Below, piece after piece: positions 15,683 to 23,076 of a DNA stretch of 28,308 nucleotides. The translations under genes and the position numbers were made by a program. Position 1 is the stretch's first letter; every line of letters starts with the position of its first letter. A model generated the notes under the pieces. That model was not told the DNA's origin and searched no databases. It saw only the letters and a list, made by a program, of their open reading frames with translations. Source of the DNA: an uncultured Bacteroidales bacterium. Its GTDB lineage: Bacteria > Bacteroidota > Bacteroidia > Bacteroidales > Marinilabiliaceae. The stretch covers positions 1 through 28,308 of the forward strand of contig CAKUYZ010000017.1 of assembly GCA_934717675.1 (NCBI GenBank), given 5' to 3'.

Positions 15683-16380
15683 CCTATTATTAGTTTTTTG
15701 ATCTTTTCAATGTCATCAGAACTTGTCAATTCAACGGGGATGTGGCCATCGCCATACCGGCCAAAATATGAATGAGACCTTTTTATGAGCTCTTTCATTG
15801 AGCCATTGCCATATTCTTTGATGAATCTGTTCTTTTGGGTGAGCAGCAAAATGATGGCACCGTTTCCTCCGAGAGCGCTCTGACACAGGCGCAGACGCGG
15901 AACATTTGTAAGGGAACATCTCCGCGCATCCTTCATCAGATCTGCGGCCGAGACCAAGTAGAAGACAACCGTTTTGCTGGAAGCCAAGATGGTGAAATTG
16001 TCGTTAAATATGCCAAGGGTTACTACCCCAGCACTATCAGCTTCTTCGCCAGCCAAGAGTTTTTTGTAATAAGGGGCAACGAGCTCGTCACTCCCACCGA
16101 TGTCAGCTCCTTTTTCAATTGTCACCTGACGCCCATTAACATTAAAGTTAAAACTGTCAACACTTTCCAGTCCCATCGTCTGTGTGTACTCACCCGAAGC
16201 TCTCAAGCCTCTCAAGCCTTTCCACAGGGTTGTCTTGCCGCTTCCACGATCTCCTAAGATGACGAGTTTTCTGCACACACGTAGAGTCTCTTTGGTATCC
16301 TCATTGAGCCAATCCCAAAAACTTTTAATTAGTAATGTACCTCCAACAATAAGAGGAATTAGTAATAATAACGGTAACAT
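15679..16380 (-). CDS. Membrane-anchored P-loop small-GTPase-like protein
   Basis: A 233-residue protein. An N-terminal hydrophobic helix (2-19) acts as signal anchor. A P-loop domain follows: Walker A/G1 LGDRGSGKTT (42-51), then a candidate switch II DIGGSDE (93-99) resembling the DxGG of Arf/Ras-type GTPases, and strands VVFYLVSAADL and AIILLLTQKN. At the place of the G4 NKxD motif stands TQKN, so guanine specificity is not assured. This layout resembles SRP-receptor-beta/Arf-like GTPases tethered by one helix, but only by pattern. It is the first gene of a three-gene operon with overlapping junctions. The start at 16380 follows a shared promoter element. Confidence 0.75.
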   Translation of the reverse strand: MLPLLLLIPLIVGGTLLIKSFWDWLNEDTKETLRVCRKLVILGDRGSGKTTLWKGLRGLRASGEYTQTMGLESVDSFNFNVNGRQVTIEKGADIGGSDELVAPYYKKLLAGEEADSAGVVTLGIFNDNFTILASSKTVVFYLVSAADLMKDARRCSLTNVPRLRLCQSALGGNGAIILLLTQKNRFIKEYGNGSMKELIKRSHSYFGRYGDGHIPVELTSSDDIEKIKKLIIG

Positions 16381-16475
16381 GATTTTTAGGTTTAACGTTT
16401 ACAATTACAGCCTTGCCATATTCTGTTTGCCCGCATAGAGAAGAAGGTAAACTTGGCAGGGCATTGTTTCGCGAG

Positions 16476-16578
16476 TAAAGGTAATGACTGAAGAAATGCG
16501 ATTATCGTTTTTTTTTATTCGGTATTTTATTTTCACTTTTTCGCGGGGATTATGCCCATATTGACCACCCACCCCGCG
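16476..16578 (-). promoter_or_regulatory. Shared promoter/operator element, copy B (GTPase operon)
   Basis: Inverted repeat CGCGGGG (16542-16548)/CCCCGCG (16572-16578), spacer 23; T9 tract with CG before and ATT after (plus strand 16506-16519); -7 box TACCTTTA (16476-16483) 25 bases from the tract. The ATG is 96 bases further at 16380. The spacing agrees with copies A and C to within one base. The last -7 base departs from TAnnTTTG. Confidence 0.72.
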
Positions 16579-16621
16579 GAAAATGAGCAATGGCTGAGGG
16601 GAAACAGGGCGCGACGGGCAC

Positions 16622-16670
16622 GGCAATAAAGAAGCGAGCCGCGCCAACTAGTGGAGTTGGCGCGGCTCGC
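16622..16670 (-). terminator. Intrinsic terminator after the DUF4112 gene
   Basis: A perfect 16 bp stem, GCGAGCCGCGCCAACT (16634-16649) with its complement at 16655-16670 and a 5-base loop, followed leftward by TTCTTTATTG. It lies 37 bases after the DUF4112 stop and ends the DUF262 operon. Confidence 0.92.
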
Positions 16671-16707
16671 CCGCGTGTCGCCTCTTAGGCGACGATGGTC
16701 TGTCTGG

Positions 16708-17295
16708 CTAGAAGAGGGACGAGATGAAATCCCAGATGGACGAGGCGATGCCTACCGTCCATGATATGAGCTTATATGACACATAGCCCAGAACCGCTAT
16801 GACGACGAGCGCGATCAGGGCGCCCTCGTTGACTTTCTTTATGGTCTCCGCATCATCGTTGATGTATCCTCTGACGAGCTCAAAATTCTTTTTGTTCGAC
16901 TTATGGAATAAATCCAGAAAATCTCCGATCCAGGGTACCGCGCCAACCAGCACGTCCACCATCGCGTTTTTCAGCACGGCCAGCGCAAGTGGGATGGAAT
17001 GCACCTCCGCGAGGCTGAAATAGAGATATGGCAGCACGCAGGCACCTGTGATGACATCTCCGACACCTGGGAAGAAAAAGCCTAGGATTGGGTCTAGGCA
17101 ATACTTATCCATATAGGTGGCAATCGCGTCCATAAGGGCGTAGACCGGGTTATCATGCAGGAGGCGTTGCTTCTTTTCTTGCTTGGCCTGAACCCTGTTC
17201 TCTTCCTGCTGCAGGATGGCGTTAATCTTCGCATCCTCATCCTCAAAATCAAGATCTATGTCGCTATCGGCCAGCGATCTTCTTTCGTTATTCAT
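16708..17295 (-). CDS. DUF4112-type membrane protein
   Basis: A 195-residue protein. Residues 8-45 are acidic, then Lys/Glu/Gln-rich and probably helical. Residues about 52-142 match my recollection of DUF4112: YCLDPILGFFFPGVGDVITG, two hydrophobic helices, and AVPWIGDFLDLFHKSNKKN. A further hydrophobic stretch (159-180) and an amphipathic, aromatic tail ending FISSLF place the C-terminus in or on the membrane. DUF4112 proteins have no assigned function. The gene is last in a run with DUF262 and a 128-residue protein (9-base gap to the latter), followed directly by a strong terminator. A membrane partner for the DUF262 protein is possible but unproven. Confidence 0.8.
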   Translation of the reverse strand: MNNERRSLADSDIDLDFEDEDAKINAILQQEENRVQAKQEKKQRLLHDNPVYALMDAIATYMDKYCLDPILGFFFPGVGDVITGACVLPYLYFSLAEVHSIPLALAVLKNAMVDVLVGAVPWIGDFLDLFHKSNKKNFELVRGYINDDAETIKKVNEGALIALVVIAVLGYVSYKLISWTVGIASSIWDFISSLF

Positions 17296-17304
17296 TGTTT
17301 TGTT

Positions 17305-17691
17305 TTAAAGTTCTATTTGGTGCTTGCCACTGAGGAAATCCTCGAACTCGCCATCAGACAGTTTCAGACCTCCGACTTCGGACATGAGCATGAGGGCGTC
17401 TTTGCGCTCTTCGGGCGTGCTGGCCAAGTTGGCTTTGCGCATCAACTCGCGGAGGAACTCGCTCTTGTCATCAACTTGCGCCAAATAAGCCCGCAGTTTT
17501 TCCCTTATCTTCTCACACTCCTGGTCATAATTCTTTCTGTCAATCTCGCCTTGCCGCTTTGCAGCGTTGAGCTGGGCGAAACTTTGGGCGAGCGAGATGC
17601 CAGAAGCCATAAGGTGTCCCCAAGGGCCTTTCTGCTCAAGGGATTGCTTGAAGTTGGCCACGCCCTCTTCCAACTCCGGCGTGAGCTGCAT
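17305..17691 (-). CDS. Small helical protein between DUF262 and DUF4112 genes
   Basis: A 128-residue hydrophilic protein, almost entirely helical in appearance: LTPELEEGVANFKQSLEQKG, then a Lys/Asp/Glu-rich central part (ECEKIREKLRAYLAQ) and a C-terminus GEFEDFLSGKHQIEL. No family is recognised. Its middle (MASGISLAQSFAQLN) is more hydrophobic and could pack on the membrane or a partner. ATG at 17691 was chosen; the frame continues to a TTG at 17727, which would add 12 residues and cannot be excluded. It lies within the operon of the DUF262 and DUF4112 genes. Confidence 0.65.
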   Translation of the reverse strand: MQLTPELEEGVANFKQSLEQKGPWGHLMASGISLAQSFAQLNAAKRQGEIDRKNYDQECEKIREKLRAYLAQVDDKSEFLRELMRKANLASTPEERKDALMLMSEVGGLKLSDGEFEDFLSGKHQIEL

Positions 17692-17739
17692 TTTCGTATG
17701 ACCGCAGGAGACTGAGATCTTTTTCAAACCTGGTCAAAC

Positions 17740-19473
17740 TCATATGTTGTCCAAATTCCAAATCTCTTTTACCGCATTGACAATCTTGTTAAGACGTCTT
17801 TCTATGCTTGACTTATCCCAAACGGGATGTTCTTTGTCCGCTACAAACTCTATTATCTCTTTTTGCTGGTTCAATAGATTGTCTTTCCCATATGTATGCA
17901 ATTTATCGGCAAATGGACGATTGCCTAAAGAACTATTCTGCCGTCCAGCCATCAACATCAGATTTCCAACGCAATTCATCCATTCGCCCGAAACGATTCC
18001 CTCCTCAGGATTTTCTTTATCCTCATAAATACCATAACCATTTTCTAAAGGATTGGCTTGCGTCTGTGGGGCTATATGCTCTATACTTTCGTTGGAAATG
18101 ACATCCGCATAAGAAACCTTAGGAGTGGGATAATTATCATTACACAAATACTGTTCATATCTCCATAACAAGTAGTTGTCCACACGGTTGCCATAAAACC
18201 AACTGCTCTTAACGTGGTTGAGCATTTCCGTGTCGCTCCAATACCCCCACCACAAATCATTGTTTAGTTTCCTTTTCACAGAATCTATCTGTTCATTAAA
18301 ACTTTCCGTGTCGTTCGCATTTTGGATGACCTCCTGCAATCTACTCGTTATATCAGCCCGTCCACCTCTAACCAACAGACGAAACGTCAGATTTTCCAGT
18401 AATTTGATAAGGCGCATGAACACTTCTTCGCTAACATCCGACAATTTGGCTTTAATAAGCATAGGATACGGGAAAGCCATATTTTTCATACATTTCAAAT
18501 TTGCAGTATAGAAAGAATTATCTTGCTCTATCTGCTTGACAAGGTAAAAAGCTTTAGACAGGCCTTTGACAAAACTTTTTATTTGTTTTGTTTGTTCTTC
18601 TCTTGAAATGGATTTAAGCCAATCCTTGACCTCGCCCACAACTTTCTCGCTATAATATCCATTGGGGCCTACAGCCCTCCAATAAAAATTGAGGACACTA
18701 TCTTCATCCACAGAAACAAGTACAATGTTATGGTATATTTCTTCAAAAGCCTTTTCTATATAGTGTATATCATCCTCATTATTTTCTATGCGGAAAATCT
18801 GCAACATAAAATAGGCTTTGAGAACTTCCAGATTGGTCAATTTCTTGCCTCTGTCGTTTTGGTATACGAAAATTTGTGTCGCCTGCAATTTATCCTTAAC
18901 GATAAAAGTGGTAATGGATGCATTCTCTAACGTACTAATCCAAGAAAGCATTTGCTGTATAGACACTTTCTCTAATTCCGTTTCAAAGTATGTGCGCGCT
19001 TTACACATGGCGATTTCTGACTTTGATGTCAAATCTTCTTCTGAAACAGATTTTTTGTATTCAATGACTGCATCCACAAAGAAATTATTGTCATAAGGCA
19101 CAGTCATGAATTTCTGCTTATTGCGCCTTACATCCTTCAAATAGTAGTCGGTAATGTCCTCCAACAAGTTCTTGATGTCATCGGCATTTTCATCATTGTC
19201 CCATTCCTTGTGCCGATGTTTTAAAGCATTCACCAATGTACTAAAAAAGATAATGCATGTGGTTAGACGTTGCTGTCCGTCAATGACATATAAAGTGTCG
19301 CCACTTCGTTCAAACAAAAAATGACCTAAATAGTAATTTTCATCACATCCTCTCAAATCTTCAATAAACTGCGAGAATTGCCTTTCTCCCCAAGCGTAAG
19401 CGCGTTGGTATTCAGGAATAACAAATCGGATATTTCGTGTTCCGAATAACTCTTTAATTGTCGTAGATTCCAT
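17740..19473 (-). CDS. DUF262 / DUF1524 (GmrSD-like) protein
   Basis: A 577-residue protein with the two-part layout of GmrSD-type enzymes. The N-terminal DUF262 part has TIKELFG, FVIPEYQRAYAW (about 17-28) and YVIDGQQRLTT (62-72), the ParB/Srx-like nucleotide-using motif. The C-terminal DUF1524 part has IEHIAPQ (about 464-470) and GNLMLMAGRQNSSLGNRPF (about 503-521), the His-Me/HNH-type nuclease motifs. Relatives restrict modified phage DNA (type IV) or act in other defence systems; the target here is unknown. ATG at 19473 was chosen over a TTG at 19521. This gene is markedly more AT-rich than its surroundings, suggesting acquisition. It heads an operon with a helical protein and a DUF4112 protein. 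Confidence 0.85.
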   Translation of the reverse strand: MESTTIKELFGTRNIRFVIPEYQRAYAWGERQFSQFIEDLRGCDENYYLGHFLFERSGDTLYVIDGQQRLTTCIIFFSTLVNALKHRHKEWDNDENADDIKNLLEDITDYYLKDVRRNKQKFMTVPYDNNFFVDAVIEYKKSVSEEDLTSKSEIAMCKARTYFETELEKVSIQQMLSWISTLENASITTFIVKDKLQATQIFVYQNDRGKKLTNLEVLKAYFMLQIFRIENNEDDIHYIEKAFEEIYHNIVLVSVDEDSVLNFYWRAVGPNGYYSEKVVGEVKDWLKSISREEQTKQIKSFVKGLSKAFYLVKQIEQDNSFYTANLKCMKNMAFPYPMLIKAKLSDVSEEVFMRLIKLLENLTFRLLVRGGRADITSRLQEVIQNANDTESFNEQIDSVKRKLNNDLWWGYWSDTEMLNHVKSSWFYGNRVDNYLLWRYEQYLCNDNYPTPKVSYADVISNESIEHIAPQTQANPLENGYGIYEDKENPEEGIVSGEWMNCVGNLMLMAGRQNSSLGNRPFADKLHTYGKDNLLNQQKEIIEFVADKEHPVWDKSSIERRLNKIVNAVKEIWNLDNI

Positions 19474-19638
19474 AATATCACAAATTAAAAATTCAATATT
19501 TTTATGGCTGTTTATGCTCAAGCTTCAGCATTTGCCAACGCATGATGATGGTTTTCCAAATCATATCCACCGTATTATGCCACGTATGGCAGAATACCTT
19601 TACAATTTTTCTCCTCATGCGGTCGTAATCTCGCACAT

Positions 19639-19678
19639 CCGCGTGGTTTGAACAGAGTAAATCCATTCATCCACGCGG
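19639..19678 (-). promoter_or_regulatory. Inverted repeat upstream of the DUF262 operon, possible copy E
   Basis: CCGCGTGG (19639-19646) and CCACGCGG (19671-19678) are perfect 8-base arms separated by 24 bases, the same spacer as the inverted repeats of copies A, C and D. A short T-tract (19606-19610) lies 29 bases on the downstream side, roughly where copies A-C have T9. No TAnnTTTG box is seen at the expected place. It lies about 165 bases before the DUF262 ATG and 42 bases after the Rpn stop, so it could also act as a weak transcript end. Confidence 0.45.
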
Positions 19679-19719
19679 GATTCCGAGTAGAAAGGCAAGA
19701 AGAAAAGACTGCGGACGCG

Positions 19720-20640
19720 TTACCGCAGGATGGACAGGACCTCGGCCTCCGTGAGACGCGTGGCCTCGGCTATTTTGGCCACGGGCATGCCCATCTGGTA
19801 GAGCGTCTTGGCTATGGATGTCTTGGCTTTCGATTCGCCATTGGCCTCCCCCTGGGCCATGCCATGAGCCTCCCCTTGGGCGAAGGCCAGGCTCTCGGCG
19901 TTGTCATAGTAATATTGGAGGGCCTTGGCGTCGCGGTAGGCCTTGAGGCTCGCCTCGTACCGGTCTCGGTCCTTGGCCGACAGCTTGGCGGAGGCGCATA
20001 TCTCCGCCAGGCGGGCGTAGACCGCCTTCTTGGCCTCGAAGGGCATTCTCTCTAGTGTCTCCATATGTTTGAGTATGTATATCCAACGTTCAAAATCTGT
20101 CTCGCATTCATCCGCTATCTCCTTGGTGAACAAGGGCAACTGGAGGAATATCATCCTGACCTTGTCCGAGAACGGGACGCCGTCGTCCTTGTCCGCCAAG
20201 ACGATGTCGGTGCGGAACTTGGCGCCGCGGGCGGGGACTGGGCCCTCAGCGGACAGCTCCCGCACCATCACGAAGTTCATGAAGAAGATTCCGATGACGG
20301 CTTTCAGCTCGTAGTTCCAACCGCCACCCCTGCGCCCCTGCGAGGCCATGGCCTTGGAGACGTAGTAGACGGCGCGGTCGCGGAAGAAGACCTGACGGGA
20401 GTTCTGCATCTCGACGATTATCATCTCGCCCTTGGACGTCTTGCAGAAGATGTCGTAGATGCAAGACTTGTCGTCAACAGAGTCCCCGTGCATCTCCTTG
20501 TCCGCAAAGGTGAGATTCGTGACCTCATACTCGCCCTTGAGCAGCTGGTTCAAGAAGTCTATCAGAAGGTCTTTGTTCACCTCCTGGCCAAATATGATCT
20601 TGAAGCCGACATCCGTGAACGGGTTGATGAATCTTGACAT
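19720..20640 (-). CDS. Rpn / PD-(D/E)XK nuclease family protein (PF12784-like)
   Basis: A 306-residue protein with the typical start RFINPFTDVGFKIIFG, where Bacteroidota members of the PD-(D/E)XK nuclease family transposase group begin. The core follows: DIFCKTSKGEMIIVEMQNSR gives Asp and the Glu-x-Gln of the nuclease site, then FRDRAVYYVSKAMASQ and an LKAVIGIFFMNF strand. The C-terminus has a short low-complexity part (AQGEAHGMAQGEANGES) and the tail GMPVAKIAEATRLTEAEVLS, like that of the heptad-repeat relative at 11016. ATG at 20640 is preferred to a TTG six bases before it. A clear promoter lies upstream; it appears to be a single-gene unit. These proteins are often multi-copy; activity is inferred from the family. 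Confidence 0.85.
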   Translation of the reverse strand: MSRFINPFTDVGFKIIFGQEVNKDLLIDFLNQLLKGEYEVTNLTFADKEMHGDSVDDKSCIYDIFCKTSKGEMIIVEMQNSRQVFFRDRAVYYVSKAMASQGRRGGGWNYELKAVIGIFFMNFVMVRELSAEGPVPARGAKFRTDIVLADKDDGVPFSDKVRMIFLQLPLFTKEIADECETDFERWIYILKHMETLERMPFEAKKAVYARLAEICASAKLSAKDRDRYEASLKAYRDAKALQYYYDNAESLAFAQGEAHGMAQGEANGESKAKTSIAKTLYQMGMPVAKIAEATRLTEAEVLSILR

Positions 20641-20668
20641 TGGCAACTTCGTCTTTGGCGTTTCGTCA

Positions 20669-20676
20669 CAAATATA
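20669..20676 (-). promoter_or_regulatory. -7 promoter box of the Rpn-like gene
   Basis: TATATTTG on the minus strand, a full TAnnTTTG match, 29 bases before the ATG at 20640. No -33 TTTG is evident at the usual spacing. The sequence lacks the inverted-repeat element seen at other units, so this gene is probably regulated separately. Confidence 0.5.
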
Positions 20677-20710
20677 GCTATTTACGGGTTACGCAGAGGC
20701 CTGGCGCACA

Positions 20711-20745
20711 AGAAAACTCCCCACGTCGCAATGCGACGCGGGGAG
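20711..20745 (-). terminator. Intrinsic terminator of the lipoprotein operon
   Basis: Arms 20717-20729 (CTCCCCaCGTCGC) and 20733-20745 pair over 13 positions with one mismatch and a 3-base loop; leftward it is followed by TTTTCTTG. It stands 23 bases after the stop of the last lipoprotein gene. Confidence 0.85.
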
Positions 20746-20767
20746 GGAACACACAGATGCCATACGG

Positions 20768-21202
20768 CTAGTCCATATAGGCCTTGATCGCCGAGAGGGT
20801 GTTCTCTATGGCAATCAGTTGAGCCTCATATCGGCCATCGTCAAACTCAAGGAGGTCGATGAGCGCATAATAGGAAGTTCCATCATTAAGCGTCACCCTA
20901 TATGTCACAAGGAACCCGGTATAGTCTGATGAGATTTCGTCAGAATTAACGTTCCACTCAACAACATCGGTGTTCGCGGTTCTTGTCTCAATCGGGGTAT
21001 TGCACGCACCGACAAACGAAGTTGCAAAAGATCTTATGAGAGCACCCTTAGGATTGTTCTCCAAGTCATAGTCCCATATTTTGGCGTAGACGAAGCCCTT
21101 AACTTTGTCAGTCTCCGAATTTTTAGGTCCTTTGACAAGTGAGCATGAGGCGAAGATGAACACGGCCATCACCAGCACCAGCAGGTTTCTTACAGTTCTC
21201 AT
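20768..21202 (-). CDS. Small lipoprotein of unknown function
   Basis: A 144-residue lipoprotein: MRTVRN, a hydrophobic core, and lipobox FASC with Cys20 as lipidation site. The mature part has no recognised family; segments TGFLVTYRVTLNDGTSYYALIDLLEFDDGRYEAQLIAIEN look like consecutive beta strands. It is the last gene of the operon that starts at 23895, 33 bases after the preceding lipoprotein gene, with a terminator directly behind. Probable location is the periplasmic face of the inner or outer membrane. Confidence 0.78.
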   Translation of the reverse strand: MRTVRNLLVLVMAVFIFASCSLVKGPKNSETDKVKGFVYAKIWDYDLENNPKGALIRSFATSFVGACNTPIETRTANTDVVEWNVNSDEISSDYTGFLVTYRVTLNDGTSYYALIDLLEFDDGRYEAQLIAIENTLSAIKAYMD

Positions 21203-21235
21203 TCGCTAAGTTGTTTAATGACGTTTTCAATATGA

Positions 21236-22093
21236 CTAATACTCCTCCCTGATGGTCTTGCACCGTATGCGTGAGGTGGTCGCGATGGCCTCGCCCACAT
21301 ATCCGTCAGAGACGGTGAAGTCGTCGGCGTAGAGGTAGGTGCAGGGGTCTTTGGAGACAATCTCCTCATTTGTTATGAGGCCATCGGCGTTGACCTCGTA
21401 GCTGTTCTCCTCGCTGCCCTCGCCCGTGATGAGGAAGTTGGAAGCCGCGCCAAGGAGGCCGGCCTCGAAGAGGGCGGGTATGGCATCGCCCCAACTGTTC
21501 GTGCGGAACAAGAAGTCAGCCTCGCCCACGGTGTGCAGCCCATGCTTGTTGGGCGTGCCGTAGCTTATATATCCTTTGACAGAGCGCATGGCCTCGCCGT
21601 TTTCCGCCATGGCCACGATGCGACCCTCAGCGTCGCGCTTGTACTTGCCCCCGGCTCTGCCTTGCGCCCCGCTGGTGCTCCACGAGGCCAGACGGCCATG
21701 GGCATCGTAGGTGAATGTGGCGGAGCTTACCTTGCCGTCCTCATAGCCCTTTACCTTCAATGCCGTTATGCGGCCATCGGCGTCGGTCTTGAACGTGCCG
21801 CTGCCGAAGTAGGGATAGAAGGCATGGCCATCCCAATCAATCACGAAGACAGGCTCACCGCCCAGGACGTTGCAGCCACGGACGCGCCCCTTGTCATCGA
21901 AGAGGAAATATACGGTGCTGACGTAGCCGTCGCCTTGGTACTCAAAGCCTTGGAGACGCACCACCTGAGGCGCGGAGGGGTCGGTCTCCGCATATTGCGT
22001 GCCTGAGGCGGTCTCCTGCCGGTCATTGTTGGAACGGGCGCAGGAAGAAGACACCACGAAAAGGGCCACCAAGCCCAAGAATGTGTATTTCAT
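21236..22093 (-). CDS. Lipoprotein with YD/RHS-like short repeats
   Basis: A 285-residue lipoprotein with lipobox VSSSC (Cys18). The mature part carries repeated beta-hairpin units of the YD type: FDDKGRVRG, TDADGRITALKVKGY, TYDAHGRLASWS, KRDAEGRIVAMAE. Such repeats resemble RHS/YD repeats and Bacteroidota DUF4595-like lipoproteins, which are usually surface or periplasmic. Residues from about 200 on (FRTNSWGDAIPALFEAGLLG...) form a non-repeat end. It lies 33 bases from the next lipoprotein gene and 21 from the 73-residue gene, so it belongs to the coiled-coil operon. Function unknown. Confidence 0.75.
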   Translation of the reverse strand: MKYTFLGLVALFVVSSSCARSNNDRQETASGTQYAETDPSAPQVVRLQGFEYQGDGYVSTVYFLFDDKGRVRGCNVLGGEPVFVIDWDGHAFYPYFGSGTFKTDADGRITALKVKGYEDGKVSSATFTYDAHGRLASWSTSGAQGRAGGKYKRDAEGRIVAMAENGEAMRSVKGYISYGTPNKHGLHTVGEADFLFRTNSWGDAIPALFEAGLLGAASNFLITGEGSEENSYEVNADGLITNEEIVSKDPCTYLYADDFTVSDGYVGEAIATTSRIRCKTIREEY

Positions 22094-22114
22094 ATCTTTC
22101 GCGAATGAAACCGG

Positions 22115-22336
22115 TTAGCTGATCTTCTGAAAATCAAAATCGAACGCGGAGCAGCAGCTCTTGACGTAGTCGTAGCCGTAGGCGCGCATATATTCCGCCT
22201 TGACCTCTTTGGCACCATTGGCGAACGGCGTGCTGGCCGGCGTGGGCAGCGTGACGATGACGGCCATCTCAGGGGTCAGTACCTGGCCGTTGGAATTCTT
22301 GACCCTCTTGGGCCATACTTTGAACACTGTTGGCAT
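22115..22336 (-). CDS. 73-residue hypothetical protein
   Basis: A short protein, PTVFKVWPKRVKNSNGQ then LTPEMAVIVTLP, and a C-terminal helix-like EVKAEYMRAYGYDYVKSCCSAFDFDFQKIS containing a Cys-Cys pair. No signal peptide, membrane segment or family is seen. Support for it being real comes from its position: 20-21 bases from the genes on both sides, same strand, with no room for anything else in the operon. Confidence 0.62.
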   Translation of the reverse strand: MPTVFKVWPKRVKNSNGQVLTPEMAVIVTLPTPASTPFANGAKEVKAEYMRAYGYDYVKSCCSAFDFDFQKIS

Positions 22337-22356
22337 AACTTCAGAAGTTTTTAGTT

Positions 22357-23067
22357 TTAGAGTATCCCGCAGGCGCTCAGCACAATATGCACGATGCTGA
22401 TGGCGAGGGCGGCGCTGGCGATGATGTAGGCGGCTATGGGCTGTTGTTGCGGCGCGGCATAGCTTACGCCCTGAGACGCGGCTCCTTGCATACGATTTTC
22501 AAATTCGCTTTGCCGATTGGCCATATCATGCTTGAGATTCTGAATCCCGCCGACCGCCGCATTGATGTTGTCAAGGCTATATTTCAACGAGTTGAGAGTG
22601 GCATTCGTCTGTTGCTTGTAGTTTTTGAATTCGTCAGCCACCCGTCCTAAAGCACCCATCGTAGCGAGAATTCCATCTTGCGCCTTTTTATTCTCCGCAC
22701 ATGCTTTGAGAGCTGTCTGGCCGGCGGATTTCGCTTCTTCGCTAGCAGCGATAGCTTTGTTTACTCCATCGACAATGCCACTGATGTAATATTTGTCAAG
22801 CGACTCCAAGGCATTATAAGTATCGTGGAATATATCGAACAAATTTCTGATATCTGTCGTCAAGGCAGTCAGCTTGCCTTGCAAAGGCCTGACAAGCTGA
22901 CTGTTAATTTCAGGTCCTGTCACCCTATGATCCATAAGGCCAAACATCGCTCCCTGTGTCTCAAATGAATTAAGCTGCACGTCAGGACTCATCCTGCTCG
23001 CCTTATAGTTTATGTTCTGCTTCGCAACCTCAAAGCTATGAGGTCTATACTGTGCTAGGTTTGCCAT
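22357..23067 (-). CDS. Tail-anchored coiled-coil protein
   Basis: A 236-residue protein. Residues about 55-190 are predicted helices with heptad-like spacing (LVRPLQGKLTALTTDIRNLFDIF, VGGIQNLKHDMANRQSEFENRM as separate helices). A Gln/Pro-rich hinge precedes one C-terminal hydrophobic segment (about 208-236) that would anchor it with the bulk in the cytoplasm. No family is recognised; it resembles SNARE- or chemoreceptor-like helical proteins only in layout. It follows the larger coiled-coil gene after 9 bases and precedes the 73-residue gene by 20, so it is part of one operon and may pair with the upstream coiled-coil protein. Confidence 0.74.
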   Translation of the reverse strand: MANLAQYRPHSFEVAKQNINYKASRMSPDVQLNSFETQGAMFGLMDHRVTGPEINSQLVRPLQGKLTALTTDIRNLFDIFHDTYNALESLDKYYISGIVDGVNKAIAASEEAKSAGQTALKACAENKKAQDGILATMGALGRVADEFKNYKQQTNATLNSLKYSLDNINAAVGGIQNLKHDMANRQSEFENRMQGAASQGVSYAAPQQQPIAAYIIASAALAISIVHIVLSACGIL

Positions 23068-23076
23068 ATTTTACTT

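Noticed and set aside
17727..17727. TTG start for the small helical protein and TTG at 19521 for the DUF262 protein
   Set aside because: In both cases an ATG lies 36-48 bases downstream with a plausible start; the TTG options remain possible but were not preferred.
19720..20640. Treating the Rpn-like gene as a complete insertion sequence
   Set aside because: No terminal inverted repeats or target duplications were seen, and the gene has its own promoter. The family name transposase is historical.
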